Source: Sepiola atlantica (taxonomy: Eukaryota > Mollusca > Cephalopoda > Sepiida > Sepiolidae). From it: a DNA stretch of 64,000 bases. A program made the translations under genes and the position numbers. The notes under the pieces are model-generated. The model was not told the DNA's origin, searched no databases, and saw only the letters and a list, made by a program, of their open reading frames with translations. How positions within the stretch are numbered: position 1 is the first letter of the stretch; each line of letters starts with the position of its first letter. Below, one piece after another: positions 23,725-34,806 of this stretch. The DNA is taken from NCBI GenBank assembly GCA_963556195.1, contig OY744551.1, positions 11,430,096 to 11,494,095 on the forward strand, in the 5' to 3' direction.

Positions 23725-25210
23725 AATCCAATTTGTTTAAATTAAGCAACCATCCGCCCATGCATGGAGTATTGTTGTCACATCTGGTGGTAGTTTTGTT
23801 TTACGGCATATCAACCCTTTTTGGGTTATTTAATGCCGAATCTGGTCATTATAGTAAAAGTTTTTATGCTTCAAGTTCTTTATATCTTCAAATGTTTAAT
23901 CATCGTTTTTGGTTTGGTAGTTTTGTTTTACGGCATATCAACCCTTTTTGGGTTATTTAATGCCGAATCTGGTCATTATAGTAAAAGTTTTTATGCTTCA
24001 AGTTCTTTATATCTTCAAATGTTTAATCATCGTTTTTGGTTTGGTAGTTTTGTTTTACGGCATATCAACCCTTTTTGGGTTATTTAATGCCGAATCTGGT
24101 CATTATAGTAAAAGTTTTTATGCTTCAAGTTCTTTATATCTTCAAATGTTTAATCATCGTTTTTGGTTTGGTAGTTTTGTTTTACGGCATATCAACCCTT
24201 TTTGGGTTATTTAATGCCGAATCTTGTCATTATAGTAAAAGTTTTTATGCTTCAAGTTCTTTATATCTTCAAATGTTTAATCATCGTTTTTGGTTTGGTA
24301 GTTTTGTTTTACGGCATATCAACCCTTTTTGGGTTATTTAATGCCGAATCTGGTCATTATAGTAAAAGTTTTTATGCTTCAAGTTCTTTATATCTTCAAA
24401 TGTTTAATCATCGTTTTTGGTTTGGTAGTTTTGTTTTACGGCATATCAACCCTTTTTGGGTTATTCAATGCCGAATCCGGTCATCATAGTAAAAGATTTA
24501 TGCTTCAAGTTCTAAAAATAAAATAAAAAAGGGGAGGGAGAAAGGGAGAGGGGCTGTTGTTTTTGTTTTTGGTTTTGTAGAACATAATTAAGTTTTACAA
24601 AAAAAAAAAAAGAAGAAAAACAAAAAACGTCAATGTAGGTGAATTTCGTCTCAGGGAGCCACAGGGCAGCCTGATCTGGTATCACCAGGTCACATCTGGG
24701 CTGGTGCATCATCTACTAGTCTCTCCCTCCTTGACAAGGTCCAAAAAAGAATCGCCAACCTATTAGGTCCCTCACTGTCAACCAAGCTCCAGCCCTGTCC
24801 CATCGCCGCAATGTAGCATCCTTGTGCTTGTTTTACAATACTTCAATGGATTATGCTCCGATGAATTGGCTACTCTGGTGCCCCCTCAACGTAATTTCAC
24901 TAAACTAAACTAACTCGACAATCAATTAAATCTCATTCATTCACTGTGGAGGTCCCCAGATATCGGAAAGCCTTCTACTCAAATAGCTTCTTTCCTCGTG
25001 CTGCTGGCCTCTGGAACTCCCTCCCTGCCCCCTGCCCCCTGTTTCCCCAACAGTACAGACATGCAGATATTTAAAACTAATGTAAACAGATATCTCGCTG
25101 CGCAGATCCCAATTTAGGTTGACCCCCCCCAACCTTCTCCCCTTTTCTTTTTTCTCAGTAGCCCCTTGCGTCTACAGTGGCGGCCTGCCTTGTTTGGGGT
25201 GAACTATGTT
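23725..25210 (+). mobile_element. LINE 3' end split by a tandem-repeat element
   Basis: Before the insertion it reads TIRPCMEYCCHIW. After 24700 it continues GASSTSLSLLDKVQKRIANL and then CPIAAM, RAAGLWNSLP-like and MQIFKTNVNRYLA segments, ending at the GCCTTGTTTGGGGTGAACTA tail. It is the best preserved of the four related copies but carries stops. Confidence 0.82.
23788..24688 (-). mobile_element. Insertion with six 127-bp tandem units, 11-bp target duplication
   Basis: GTCACATCTGG at 23777-23787 and 24689-24699 flanks it and restores the LINE when removed. About six copies of a 127-bp unit (starts of the repeated frame at 23821, 23948, 24075, 24202 and 24329) precede an end that is the reverse complement of the start of the element at 22646. 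Confidence 0.8.
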
Positions 25211-25429
25211 TAAAAAAATAAAAGAACGAATATATTAAATGTAGACTTCGAATATAAGCTTATTTTAATAGAAAGCAAGAATTAATTATTCCGGTATCAT
25301 ATTATGTAAAACATAAATTGAGTGTGTAGTCGAGTGTTGAAATGTAACACAGTTTATAGTGCTAGCTTCGTTATTTCTTAAATGGCGTTCATCGAACTTT
25401 TAAAATATGAAATGTTTAGGACAATCTGG

Positions 25430-25545
25430 ATCATACAACTTACTGCACTTATACCCCTTCCACGTAAATACAAGCTCGACTAGCAGCAAAATCCCACCCC
25501 CTCACTGTAGAGGCCCCCAGTTGTCGGAAAACTTTCTACTCTAAT
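25430..25545 (+). mobile_element. Small LINE fragment
   Basis: AAATCCCACCCCCTCACTGT followed by GGCCCCCAG matches the S-H-x-F-T-V-E-V-P region of the neighbouring LINE. Confidence 0.6.
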
Positions 25546-25626
25546 TTTACATAAGAATACCTTTTTACATTTTATGTAAATTCTCTAACCTTTCATTCTA
25601 TCACTCACCAAGATACACACAGACAT

Positions 25627-25724
25627 TGAGTTATATATTATTGACATTTATTTTATTCCGTTTTTAAACAATTTTATTATTGTTTAAAAACGGAATAAAA
25701 TAAATGTCAATAATATATAACTCA
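25627..25724. repeat. Perfect inverted repeat, arms about 46 bp
   Basis: TTGAGTTATATATTATTGAC and its complement flank a short TTTTATTA loop. Confidence 0.92.
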
Positions 25725-25999
25725 ACTGAAATAATAAAACAAAAGTAAAGTTGTATACTTTACAAGTTTATTATTATTTAAACAGGGAATACAAACATTT
25801 TAATTTCAATTACTGTCTGTGCTGATTGCCGGTAGCCGTGTGGTCCTGAAAGTTTGTCTCGTAATTCTAGCCTGAATCTACAGACTGTGTTTGATCCCAA
25901 GCGACTGCCTGCAACCACCACTCCTGCACTGGTGAAGGCAAAAACCCTGAAACTCCTTTGCGATTGAGCACTTTATGGATTTTTTTTCAATATAACCTG

Positions 26000-26000
26000 A

Positions 26001-26056
<56 letters not shown>
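26000..26056. repeat. (TA)n microsatellite
   Basis: About 50 bp of TA. Confidence 0.95.
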
Positions 26057-26159
26057 GCCTTGCCTCCATATATATCGGTTTATTTAATCTAATTTTTTCC
26101 TTTTGCTGAGGATAAGGGATCTTACCGTATGTCAAAAATTCACCTGCTATTTCAGAGAC

Positions 26160-26820
26160 TCCAATCAAGAGATCATTTTTAAGATTCTAACCACTCCTTT
26201 CAGCATAATTGTTTGTATCTTCTTTGCACTTTGTTCATCGGGTATATTCGCCAGGTAGTTTTTGAAATTCTATTTCATAAGCCTAGTTACTCCTACGATT
26301 ACTGGAATTATAGAGATCTTTCTAAAATTCCAGTTTCCTTTCATGTCGTACATAAGACATTAGGATTTACTTATCATCTATCTCAGCTCTGTTTAAACCA
26401 GCATTATTAGGGACGTTGACTTCAATTAGGGTTGTTACTTTCCCCCTCTTGGCTAATATTACGATGTCAGGTTCAACAACTTCGTTTTCTAGGCATGTAG
26501 CTGTAAGGATTGCATAATCATAGTGGATGGTGTATGCCTTGTTTCCAACTGTTCTTTCTGGTATATGTTCCCAGGACTTGTTGCTACACTGGATATTTAT
26601 TTGTTTAGAGATTGTCCAGTGGAGATATTTATGCACTCCATTGTGTAGCTTAATGTCCCGGAGCAGAACCTTACAACTGGGTGTCAGATGGCTCACCCTC
26701 TCTACTTCTGTGTGGCAGACTCTGTACCTTTAGTCATTACCGAGACCATTCATCTTCTTATAAGAACTGGTTATCAAGCCTTGATCTTGGGCAGCCATTA
26801 TCATTTTCTGATCATATTAG
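26160..26820 (-). mobile_element. LINE ORF C-terminus (CCHC region and following domain)
   Basis: On the minus strand the order is AAQDQGLITSSYKK, RYRVCHTEVERVSHLTPSCK (a C..C...H..C knuckle), HWTISKQ, SNKSWEHIPERTV, EPDIVILAKRGKVTTLIEVN and VPNNAGLNRAEI, then a frameshift before a region like I-P-V-I-V-G. This is the known C-terminal pattern of several animal LINE clades (R-P-D-I...I-D-V-x-V-P). It is a different LINE family from that at 24.7 kb. Confidence 0.8.
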
Positions 26821-27320
26821 AGCGACCTTCTTTTGAGCCAGTCTAGTCTTCTTCCTTATCTATATATTCCTACGATAGTTTTTCTATCAAATATTTTTGC
26901 AGGTTGTTCGTTGGCCCAATCTTCCAGTTCTTTTGCTATGGAAGGTTTCGATGTATTTCTGGTGTCTCTTTTGGGCTATTTTCCTGTCATACTTCGTTGG
27001 TGTTTCTATCTCATTAGTGAGATAGTTGTGTGATGGAGGTTGTTTTACTAGCCTTTATTTCTTGATGCTCATAAGGTTTTGGTTTTGGGGGCTAATCCGA
27101 TATTTGCCAGTGCTCACAAATATTTGTTCGGTGTTGCTGGTCAATTTCTGAGAGAACCATGCTTCTTGCTCCTGTGGGTAGATACACCCTTTGTAGACAT
27201 TGAGTTCTGTACATTAGTGTCAACATTTTTCTTGGTTTACTATCTACCCTGTTTATGTGTGTGTATTTAAAACTAAGAGAATAAGGTTAATATTAACTTT
27301 CAATCTTTGTTATATTTCAG

Positions 27321-27478
27321 ATCTTAGCGTAAGGTCTGTTGAGTCTATAGACAACAACCATGTCTACATCAGATTCAATCCCTCAGTAGAGGAACAAATA
27401 GAGCTATTACAACATAACTACAATGGAATATTCACTGTCGAATACGATGTAGAACGCACGAACCCAAACACTGTCTAT
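27321..27478 (+). CDS. ITIH-like exon 4: linker between VIT and vWA
   Basis: The acceptor is TTATATTTCAG and the donor GTCTAT|GTAAGT. The exon is 158 nt, completing an Asp codon and ending at phase 0. It reads LSVRSVESIDNNHVYIRFNP, then SVEEQIELLQHNYNGIFTVE and YDVERTNPNTVY. This matches the linker preceding the GYFVHFF start of the vWA region in the family. A U2-headed repeat begins only 42 bp after the donor. Confidence 0.92.
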
Positions 27479-27520
27479 GTAAGTAATTTTATGTTTTCTT
27501 GACTCTTTATTTCTTTATTT

Positions 27521-27850
27521 CTTGGCCTTTTGGCTAAGATCAAAGTGTAGTATCTGTTCCGATGGATACTACACCCTATAGACCGGTGTTGTCTTGGCCT
27601 TCGGGGCTTGATTCCGCCGGTCTATGGGCTTGTCCTGTGCAGTTCCAGGAGGTCTACACTCCCAGGCTTTGCCTCCCCTCTTTGGGGATGGGTAAGTTTA
27701 TTGCTTACTGCCTGAGGCGCCCCTACCGGGGAATGCCGACGGGGCTGCCCAGGCAATTTTTAAATGGCCAGAGTGTTCACCTCTTGAGCGCCTTATCCCA
27801 CTTTCCCGACCTTGTGTCACATCTTACCGCTGTGGGAGATAGATAAATAA
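27521..27850 (+). mobile_element. U2-headed SINE-like repeat, long subfamily (copy C1)
   Basis: The head starts CTTGGCCTTTTGGC and the hairpin CCTATAGACCGG...CCGGTCTATGGG is present. The end is truncated to GTGGGAGATAGATAAATAA, joined directly to copy C2. Confidence 0.85.
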
Positions 27851-28228
27851 CTTGGCCTTTTGGCTAAGATCAAAGTGTAGTATCTGTTCCGATGGATGCT
27901 GCACCCCATAGACTGGTATTGTCTTGGCCTTCGGGGCTTGATTTACGCCGGCCTATGGGTCTGTCCTGTGCAGTTCTAGGAGGTCCACCCTCCCAGGCTT
28001 TGCCTTCCTCTCTTTGGGGAGGAGTAAGTTTATTGCTTACTGCCTGAGGCGCCTCTTCCGGGGAATGCCCACGGGGCTGCACAGGCAATTTTTAATGGCT
28101 AGAGTGCTCACCTCTCGGGCGCTGGCTTTTCAAACCCACTTTCTCGACCCGACCTTGGGTCACATCTTACTTGTGGGAGTAAGATAAAAACTGGCTTTGT
28201 GCCTAACTCCTGGAGAGGAGTAAATCAA
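27851..28228 (+). mobile_element. U2-headed SINE-like repeat, long subfamily (copy C2)
   Basis: A full-length copy from head to the GAGAGGAGTAAATCAA end. With no base between it and C1, the two form a head-to-tail pair. Confidence 0.85.
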
Positions 28229-28621
28229 TACTCTTAATTGGGACTTGGTATAATTTGTTCCTTGAATGCTCTCCTTTAAAAAGACTGTATTATAAAATAT
28301 TATAATATTATTGCGAGAGCAAAACCGTTGAAGAAAATTACCAACAAAAGATTAGCTGCGTCCAAGTGGATCAAGCTGAAAAAAAAGCTAAAGAGACAGA
28401 ATTGAAAGATATTAATGGCTTGTTAAGCCTCTGCCTTTCCATCTCTACTCACTTTTCATTTTATTATCTTTACTGTATTTTATTGTCTCTTCGAAACCTA
28501 TGATTACATATAACTGCCTCCTACTACGTCCGAAAATCAAGTTACACGACTAAATCACAATTAAAAGATCATCTAGTTCTCATTACTAATATTTATAACT
28601 GTTATGATCGGTATATCCCCA

Positions 28622-28670
<49 letters not shown>
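28622..28670. repeat. (TA)n microsatellite
   Basis: About 45 bp of TA. Confidence 0.95.
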
Positions 28671-28671
<1 letters not shown>

Positions 28672-29226
28672 TAATTTTTTGCCTCCGTCTGTCTTTTTCT
28701 GTCTGTTTGTCCGTCTGTGTGAATTATATAAAGATGCAGATGACAGTAAAATAAAAGAAACTTATATTAAGATAAAACTAATATAATAATAACAACTTAT
28801 ATAAAAAGTGCTCAATAACAAGTAGAGCTGTTCTTTACTATAAATTTTTATTTATGCATACATAATTGAACGAGTAAAACAATGTAATTGTATACTAAGC
28901 TTGACCATTCAATGATAAACACATCTCATCCGAGAAAATATACAAAATAAGAAAGTTTCCGATCTCCTTTCAATATCTCATTTTGGTTTGAAGAGGTTGA
29001 CTGTCTATGAAGAGTACAACTGAAACATGTATGCACATATGTAACGAATAATGTATGTATAAATTAAAATGTATACTGTATATACATAGATACATATTTA
29101 TTGATGTTTGTATTACAGAAGATCAGAACAACATCGGTACCGTCGGTTTCAAATCTTAACAACGGGGACTTCTAGGGGCCTCTTTATCGAAACTCGGAAA
29201 AGAGATATAAACAGAAGCTGAAGAGA

Positions 29227-29815
29227 GTGCCCCAGAAGTCACTGACCTTAAGCCTAACCCTAACCTTAACTTAAACCCTGACTACGAAATCCTGAAGTCT
29301 CATAGCAAATTCCAGTCTTTGCTCATAATCCTGAGGCTGAAGCTGCTGGACAAGCTGAATTTTGTATGGAAACATGTCCATGTCATGCAACATCCTATGA
29401 AAGGAGGATCGTGAAACTCCCAACTGTCGGGATCTTCTTCTGATTGAAACTGTTGGATCTTCTTCCAGAATTTGTTCCAATTCTTCCTGATTGTCTTCAG
29501 TTCTTACCGAACGAAATCTTCCGGATCTCGAGAGGTCACATGCTGCACCTTATTTTTGAAAACGGCTTATTATGGCTTTAATGGCATTTACACTTGACGC
29601 ATCTCTAGTGTTAAAATGTCGTCGGTAACACCGCTGGGTTTCTGAATTTGACCCATGTGACTCAAAGTACAATGTGGGTTCGTTCATCAATGCTGTATTT
29701 TCTCATGATAACGTCGGAAGAATAGCTTCAACTACTCTGAATAAAGAAAATAAAAAAATATTTAAAAACAAAGAAATTATGATTTTTTTTAAAGTGTCAG
29801 TGACTTTTGGGACAC
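29227..29815 (-). mobile_element. Internally deleted mariner/Tc1-type element
   Basis: The ends are GTGCCCCAGAAGTCACTGAC and, inverted, GTGTCCCAAAAGTCACTGAC. The minus strand carries only the transposase N-terminus: SIRRRSRQLGVSRSSFHRML (helix-turn-helix), then FPYKIQLVQQLQPQDYEQRL. The DDE/D catalytic part is missing. CAGAAGCTGAAGAGAG is present on both sides (29211 and 29893). Confidence 0.8.
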
Positions 29816-29816
29816 C

Positions 29817-29817
<1 letters not shown>

Positions 29818-29886
<69 letters not shown>

Positions 29887-29887
29887 T
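29818..29887. repeat. (TA)n microsatellite
   Basis: About 70 bp of TA with one CA interruption. Confidence 0.95.
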
Positions 29888-30067
29888 GACAACAGAAGCT
29901 GAAGAGAGTCGGATGGCTAAGACTTTCCGAGCTTGAAACCGACGGTACGAATGTTGTACTAATTTTTCTGTACCAAAATAAATAAATATTATGCTCTTAA
30001 TTTTTAACTTTAATTCTTAATTAATCGAGCACTCTGCTGGGATTTTTCCTACTATATTACAAAGAAG

Positions 30068-30110
<43 letters not shown>

Positions 30111-30214
30111 TTATTATTTCATGTATCTACATAAAATGTTGTAATGAGATATGATTTTTATGTATCAATTTTCAGTATTTACTTCAAAAGTGCTCGATAC
30201 GAGAGTAGAGCTAG

Positions 30215-30392
30215 ATAATAAGTTATGAAAATATATTTATGGCAATTAAGCTACACAAAGGCTTCCGCGTTTTATTCCCGGTGGTAGTCGTCAGGCTAAA
30301 ATGTATTTTAGCCTGACGACTTACCCCGGGGATGAAACACGTAAGCCTCTGTGTAGCTTAATTGCCATAAATATATTTGCATAACTTACTAT
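30215..30392. mobile_element. Foldback element, arms about 80 bp
   Basis: TTATGGCAATTAAGCTACAC pairs with GTGTAGCTTAATTGCCATAA; the centre at 30300 is TTTTAGCCTGACGA with its complement. It is preceded by AAAAGTGCTCGATACGAGAG and AGAGCT; a similar AAAGTGCTCAATATC motif precedes the foldback at 21.15 kb. Confidence 0.85.
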
Positions 30393-30429
30393 ATATATAA
30401 AAAAATATTTGTTGTTGTTTATTATCTAT

Positions 30430-30660
30430 GTACGTATACGTTTCGTCCCTTTTCAATCAGGACTCATCAGCATAGAGATATGACTATTCACTACCGGTCG
30501 TACGATTCGAAACCCTGGATTACAAGTATTTTTCAACTTATATCCAACGTCGTTAACCGCGCGCCCAATATTTGAATAGCCGATAAACAATGATAATTTA
30601 ACACATATAAAAGCGGCTTGATGTCGAGGCATTCTACTTCTATTAAAGAAGGAATGATGC
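30430..30660 (-). mobile_element. tRNA-derived SINE
   Basis: On the minus strand a box A-like GCGCGCGGTTAACGACGTTG and a box B-like GGTTTCGAATCGTA are followed by TGATGAGTCCTGATTG and the GGGACGAAACGTATACG end. Confidence 0.65.
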
Positions 30661-31182
30661 ATATAAAGCAAGTGACGTCATGCTGTGTTTATACTACCAT
30701 TTAGAGTGCTCTACTTATTTTACGAGGAGCGACAAATATAATATATATATATATATATACGAAAATCTTTAACTCTAGAATCTGTATGAAATTTCAAGCG
30801 GAACACTATTATATAATCTACGCGGTAGCTTGTTCTTGTCCTGTCAACTATGATCGGGTAGATGTCTTAAGTAATTCGACTCGCAGCCCCACACACATCC
30901 TGAGCCTGGAGCACAAACCGATTTGCTACTCCGAAAACAAGCCATTTATTTTGATAATCTGTAGTGTGCGAATTATTCGCACAACCGTTTTTATCTTAGA
31001 TGTTGTTTTTTTAACGTTTCGTCCGATGTTAACTCCCGACCTTTTTTAGGGCGTTTTGTCGAACTCGGGAATCTGTATCTACTTGAGGATAAGGATTAAT
31101 GAGATTGCCAGTTGGGTGATGAACAATATCACGAGAGGATTAGAAATAATGGGTGGAATTAGCAGAATTTTTGGTGATTCTG

Positions 31183-31525
31183 TAATAAAAAGCGGGAAAA
31201 AAAGGTTTTTGTCTTTTAGTGTAGGAGAGGTAAATAAGGGGCAGATAACTCTTCTCATCAGCTCCAGCTTTCAAACAATATTTTTCCATAAAATATTTTT
31301 TTTTTGTTCTATTAATTTAAATTAAATTTAGGGTTAGGGTTAGGTTTAGGGTTAGGATTAGGGGTTAGGGTTAGGGTTAGGGTTAGGGTTAGGGTTAGAT
31401 TAAATTTCCTAATTTCAGAGAAAATCGTGTTTAAAAAGCGTGGTAAGAGTTACCTGCCCCTTATTTACCTCTCCTACACTAAAAGACAAAAAAACCTTTT
31501 TTTCAGCTTTTTATTACAGAAGTAC
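31183..31525. repeat. Inverted repeat surrounding a TTAGGG array
   Basis: Arms of about 75 bp (TGTAGGAGAGGTAAATAAGG pairs with CCTTATTTACCTCTCCTACA) flank a core whose centre (31329-31400) is about 70 bp of nearly pure GGGTTA units. Confidence 0.88.
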
Positions 31526-31559
31526 CGAATTTTTATTACTTAAGACGACGCATCGGCAA

Positions 31560-31930
31560 GTATTTATTTACATTGGACTTGAAGACAACCATGTTATAGA
31601 CAGCAGGGAAGAACTACTATGGTATTGCGTACCACAGAGAGGATGTTGTTGGAAAGAAACTATGTTAATGGAAGTTTTGTTTTGTCTTAGGTACACAGAG
31701 GAAGAAATCAAAGTTCTTGGCATTTGTTGTAGTTAGACGAGTTCTTGCTGTGAATGTTTTACAAGGGGATTGGAGCTCAGTCGAGAGGATAGTATGGAGA
31801 TCAGGATAGAGTAGAGAAAGACTAGCAACGTTTCTTTGTGAGAAAGTGGATGTAGAGAAGATAAGAGATCGTACCCCACTAGATTGTGAAGTCAATTTTG
31901 TATTCGTCTAAGCATGGTATGCTGCTATGG
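31560..31930 (-). mobile_element. LINE ORF C-terminus fragment
   Basis: The minus strand gives RTKQNFH, HSFFPTTSSLWYAIP, FFPAVYNM and VFKSNVNKYL, matching the S-F-x-P-R-T-x-x-L-W-N-x-L-P end of LINE proteins. It has several stops. Confidence 0.7.
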
Positions 31931-31952
31931 GCGGCACCTACCCAAGGGACTT

Positions 31953-32292
31953 CTTGGCCTTTTGGCTAAGATCAAAGTGTAGTATCTGTTCCGATGGATA
32001 CTGCACCCCATAGACTGGTATTGTCTTGGCCTTCGGGTCTTGATTTACGCCGGTCTATGGGTTTGTCCTGTGCAGTTCTAGGAGGTCCACCCTCCCAGGC
32101 TTTGCCTCCCCTCTTTGGGGAGGAGTAAGTTTATTGCTTACTGTCTGAGGCGCCCCTACCGGGGAATGCCGACGGGGCTGCCCAGCCAATTTTTAAACCC
32201 CACTTTCCCGACCCGACATTGGGTCAAATCTTACTTGTGGGAGTAAGATAAAAACTGGCCTTGTGCCTAACTCCTGGAGAGGAGTAAATCAA
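31953..32292 (+). mobile_element. U2-headed SINE-like repeat, long subfamily (copy D)
   Basis: TACCCAA occurs at 31939-31945 and 32293-32299, a likely target duplication. The copy has head, hairpin, body and GAGTAAATCAA end. Confidence 0.88.
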
Positions 32293-32558
32293 TACCCAAC
32301 TGTAGGAGCACTACTCTACGCAGGGATGTACCGACTTTTAGACGCATATAGGATTGCATTTGGAGTTACGTGCTTTCGTGAGCGGAAGAATGAGCGAACT
32401 ATTTTCCCAGCGACGTTAGCAATAAACTTGTTGGTTAAAAAGAAGGATAGCGTTCGGAACGTAATGCGATACAAAAAATTGTGTATGATGGCTAAATAGT
32501 GTTTCCTGTTGTAGGTCATGAAAAAAATCACTCAATATATATAAACAAAATATTTGTT

Positions 32559-32902
32559 CTCAGTCTTTTGTCTAGGATCAAAGTGTAGTATCTGTTCCGG
32601 TGGATACAACACTCTTATAGACCGGTATCGTTTTGGCCTTCGGGCCTTGATTCCGCCGGTCTGAGGGGTTGTCCTGTGTAGTTCTAGGAGGTCCACCCTC
32701 CCAGGTTTTGACTTCTCATCCTTTGAGAAGGGGTTAGTTTATTGCTAATCGCCTAAGGCGCCCCTACCGGGGAATGTTGACGGAGCTGCTCAGATATTTT
32801 TTGTAGGCCAGAGTGTTCTCCTTTCTCGAGGGCGCTGGCTTTTCAAATCACACTTTCCCGACTTTGTGTCACATCTTACCGTTGTGGGATGAAGATAAAT
32901 AC
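32559..32902 (+). mobile_element. U2-headed SINE-like repeat, diverged (copy H)
   Basis: The head is altered (CTCAGTCTTTTGTCTAGGAT then CAAAGTGTAGTATCTGTTCC). The body matches the family. It is the mirror partner of copy I. Confidence 0.82.
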
Positions 32903-33695
32903 TTCATTTATAAACGTGTTTCAAAACAGCAAAAAGTCGGTTAAAAACGGAGGATAGTGTTGGAAACGTCATGCGATAAAAAAAATTGTGTATGATGGCT
33001 AAATAGTGTTTCCTGTTGTAGTTTTAGTTAAATATTAGTAAATTTGGAACAATTTCCAGTTAAAATCTAATTAGTTTTACACATGTAAGCTTAAGAAGAA
33101 CACGCTTGAAATGTGTAAATAGTCGCTAATGGAGTCCTGAAAAGAAATATTTAGAATCATAAGTACCTCGAACATCATACAAACCTGTGTCACTCAAAAG
33201 GTCAGAAAGATAATAAAAAATCGCTCAAAATATAAAGGAGGGTAGAAAGTGGACCTTGAGTTTACGTTTGACAGCCTCGAAACTCTCGCTTTTTTATTTT
33301 GTCCTTTAGTCCTCACATTTCATGTGCGGAGTTTCTGACAAGAGGGGAAGAATTGCTGTTTTCTGGGTCGGAATCTATCCATCTAGCACTTGTCGTTCGA
33401 TGTTACTGACATTGAAGTATTATTTTTAGATCCTTATATCAAGTTACTTCATGCCTTCTCTGTAGAAATTTCCATTAAAAAATATAAAACGTCCCCGAAA
33501 TTGAAAAGAAATCCTATATGTATATAAGAGTTTTTCTCCAACTTCCGGTTCTTCGAGGACTCCATTAGCGACTATTTACACATTTAAAGCGTATCCTTCT
33601 GATGCTTACATGCGTGAAACTAATTAGATTTTGATTGGAAATTGTTCCAAATTTACTAATAGTTAACAAAAACTACAAAAAGAAAACAATATTTA

Positions 33696-34067
33696 TTTAC
33701 TCCTCTGCAGGAGTTAGGCACAAGGCCAGTTTTATCTTACTCCCACAAGTAAGATGTGACCACAGCTTGGGTCGAGTAAGTGGGGTTAAAAGCCAGCGCT
33801 CGAGAGGTGAGCACTCTGGCCATTTAAAAATTGCCTGGGCAGCCCCGTCGGCATTCCCCGGTAGGGGCGCCGCAAGCAGTAAGCAATAAACTTACTCCTC
33901 CCCAAAGAGGGGAGGCGAAGCCTGGGAGGGTGGACCTCCTAGAACTGCACAGGACAAACCCACAGACAGGTGGAATTAAGTCCCGAAGGACAAGACGACA
34001 CCCGTCTATAGGGGTGCAGTATCCATCGGAACAGATACTACACTTACTTCCTAGCCTGTGCCAGGTA
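33696..34067 (-). mobile_element. U2-headed SINE-like repeat with replaced 5' end (copy G)
   Basis: GAAAACAATATTTA at 33682-33695 and 34068-34081 is a 14-bp target duplication, and the left arm of the inverted repeat shows the empty site. The U2 head stops after AGTGTAGTATCTG; its outermost part is replaced by TACCTGGCACAGGCTAGGAA. Confidence 0.85.
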
Positions 34068-34180
34068 GAAAACAATATTTATTGTCTATGCACAAGTTTT
34101 TTTTATCGCATGACGTTTCCAACACTATCCTCCGTTTTTAACCGACTTTTTTCTGTTTTGAAACACGTTTATAAATGAAG

Positions 34181-34524
34181 TATTTATCTTCATCCCACAA
34201 CGGTAAGATGTGACACAAAGTCGGGAAAGAGTGATTTGAAAAGCCAGCGCCCTCGAGAAAGGAGAACACTCTGGCCTACAAAAAATATCTGAGCAGCCCC
34301 GTCAACATTCCCCGGTAGGGGCGCCTTAGGCGATTAGCAATAAACTAACCCCTTCTCAAAGGATGAGAAGTCAAAACCTGGGAGGGTGGACCTCCTAGAA
34401 CTACACAGGACAACCCCTCAGACCGGCGGAATCAAGGCCCGAAGGCCAAAACGATACCGGTCTATAAGAGTGTTGTATCCACCGGAACAGATACTACACT
34501 TTGATCCTAGACAAAAGACTGAGA
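34181..34524 (-). mobile_element. U2-headed SINE-like repeat, diverged (copy I)
   Basis: Reverse complement of copy H, carried by the right arm of the large inverted repeat. Confidence 0.82.
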
Positions 34525-34806
34525 ACAAATATTTTGTTTATATATATTGAGTGATTTTTTTTCATGACCTACAACAGGAAACAATATTTAGCGATTATAC
34601 ACAATTTTTGTATCGCATTACGTTCCGAACGCTATCCTCCGTTTTTAACCGACTTTTTGATGTTTTGAAGCACGTTGATATATATGAAGTTATTTTTCTC
34701 ATGACCTTTCTGACCTTTGCGGCTTGTTTGCTGAACTTTTCGGCGCCTCAGATTCGTATTCTGTTCCTCTCTCAAGGTACTTATGATTCTAAATATTTCT
34801 CTTCAG

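Larger units (their letters stand above)
32430..34665. repeat. Large inverted repeat, arms about 0.7-1.1 kb
   Basis: The left arm (about 32430-33140) is complementary to the right arm (about 33555-34665): GCGTTCGGAACGTAATGCGA matches the complement near 34615. Each arm holds one U2-headed repeat and a doubled GGATAGYGTT...ATGCGAT block. The right arm is longer because copy G inserted there. The central spacer is about 33140-33555. Confidence 0.88.

Noticed and set aside
23733..24526. Series of 88-residue frames starting at 127-bp intervals
   Set aside because: They are the same translation of a 127-bp tandem repeat inserted into a LINE.
27521..27600. Functional U2 snRNA gene
   Set aside because: The match ends after about 40-50 nt; the Sm site and later stem-loops of U2 are absent and many copies share the same non-U2 body.
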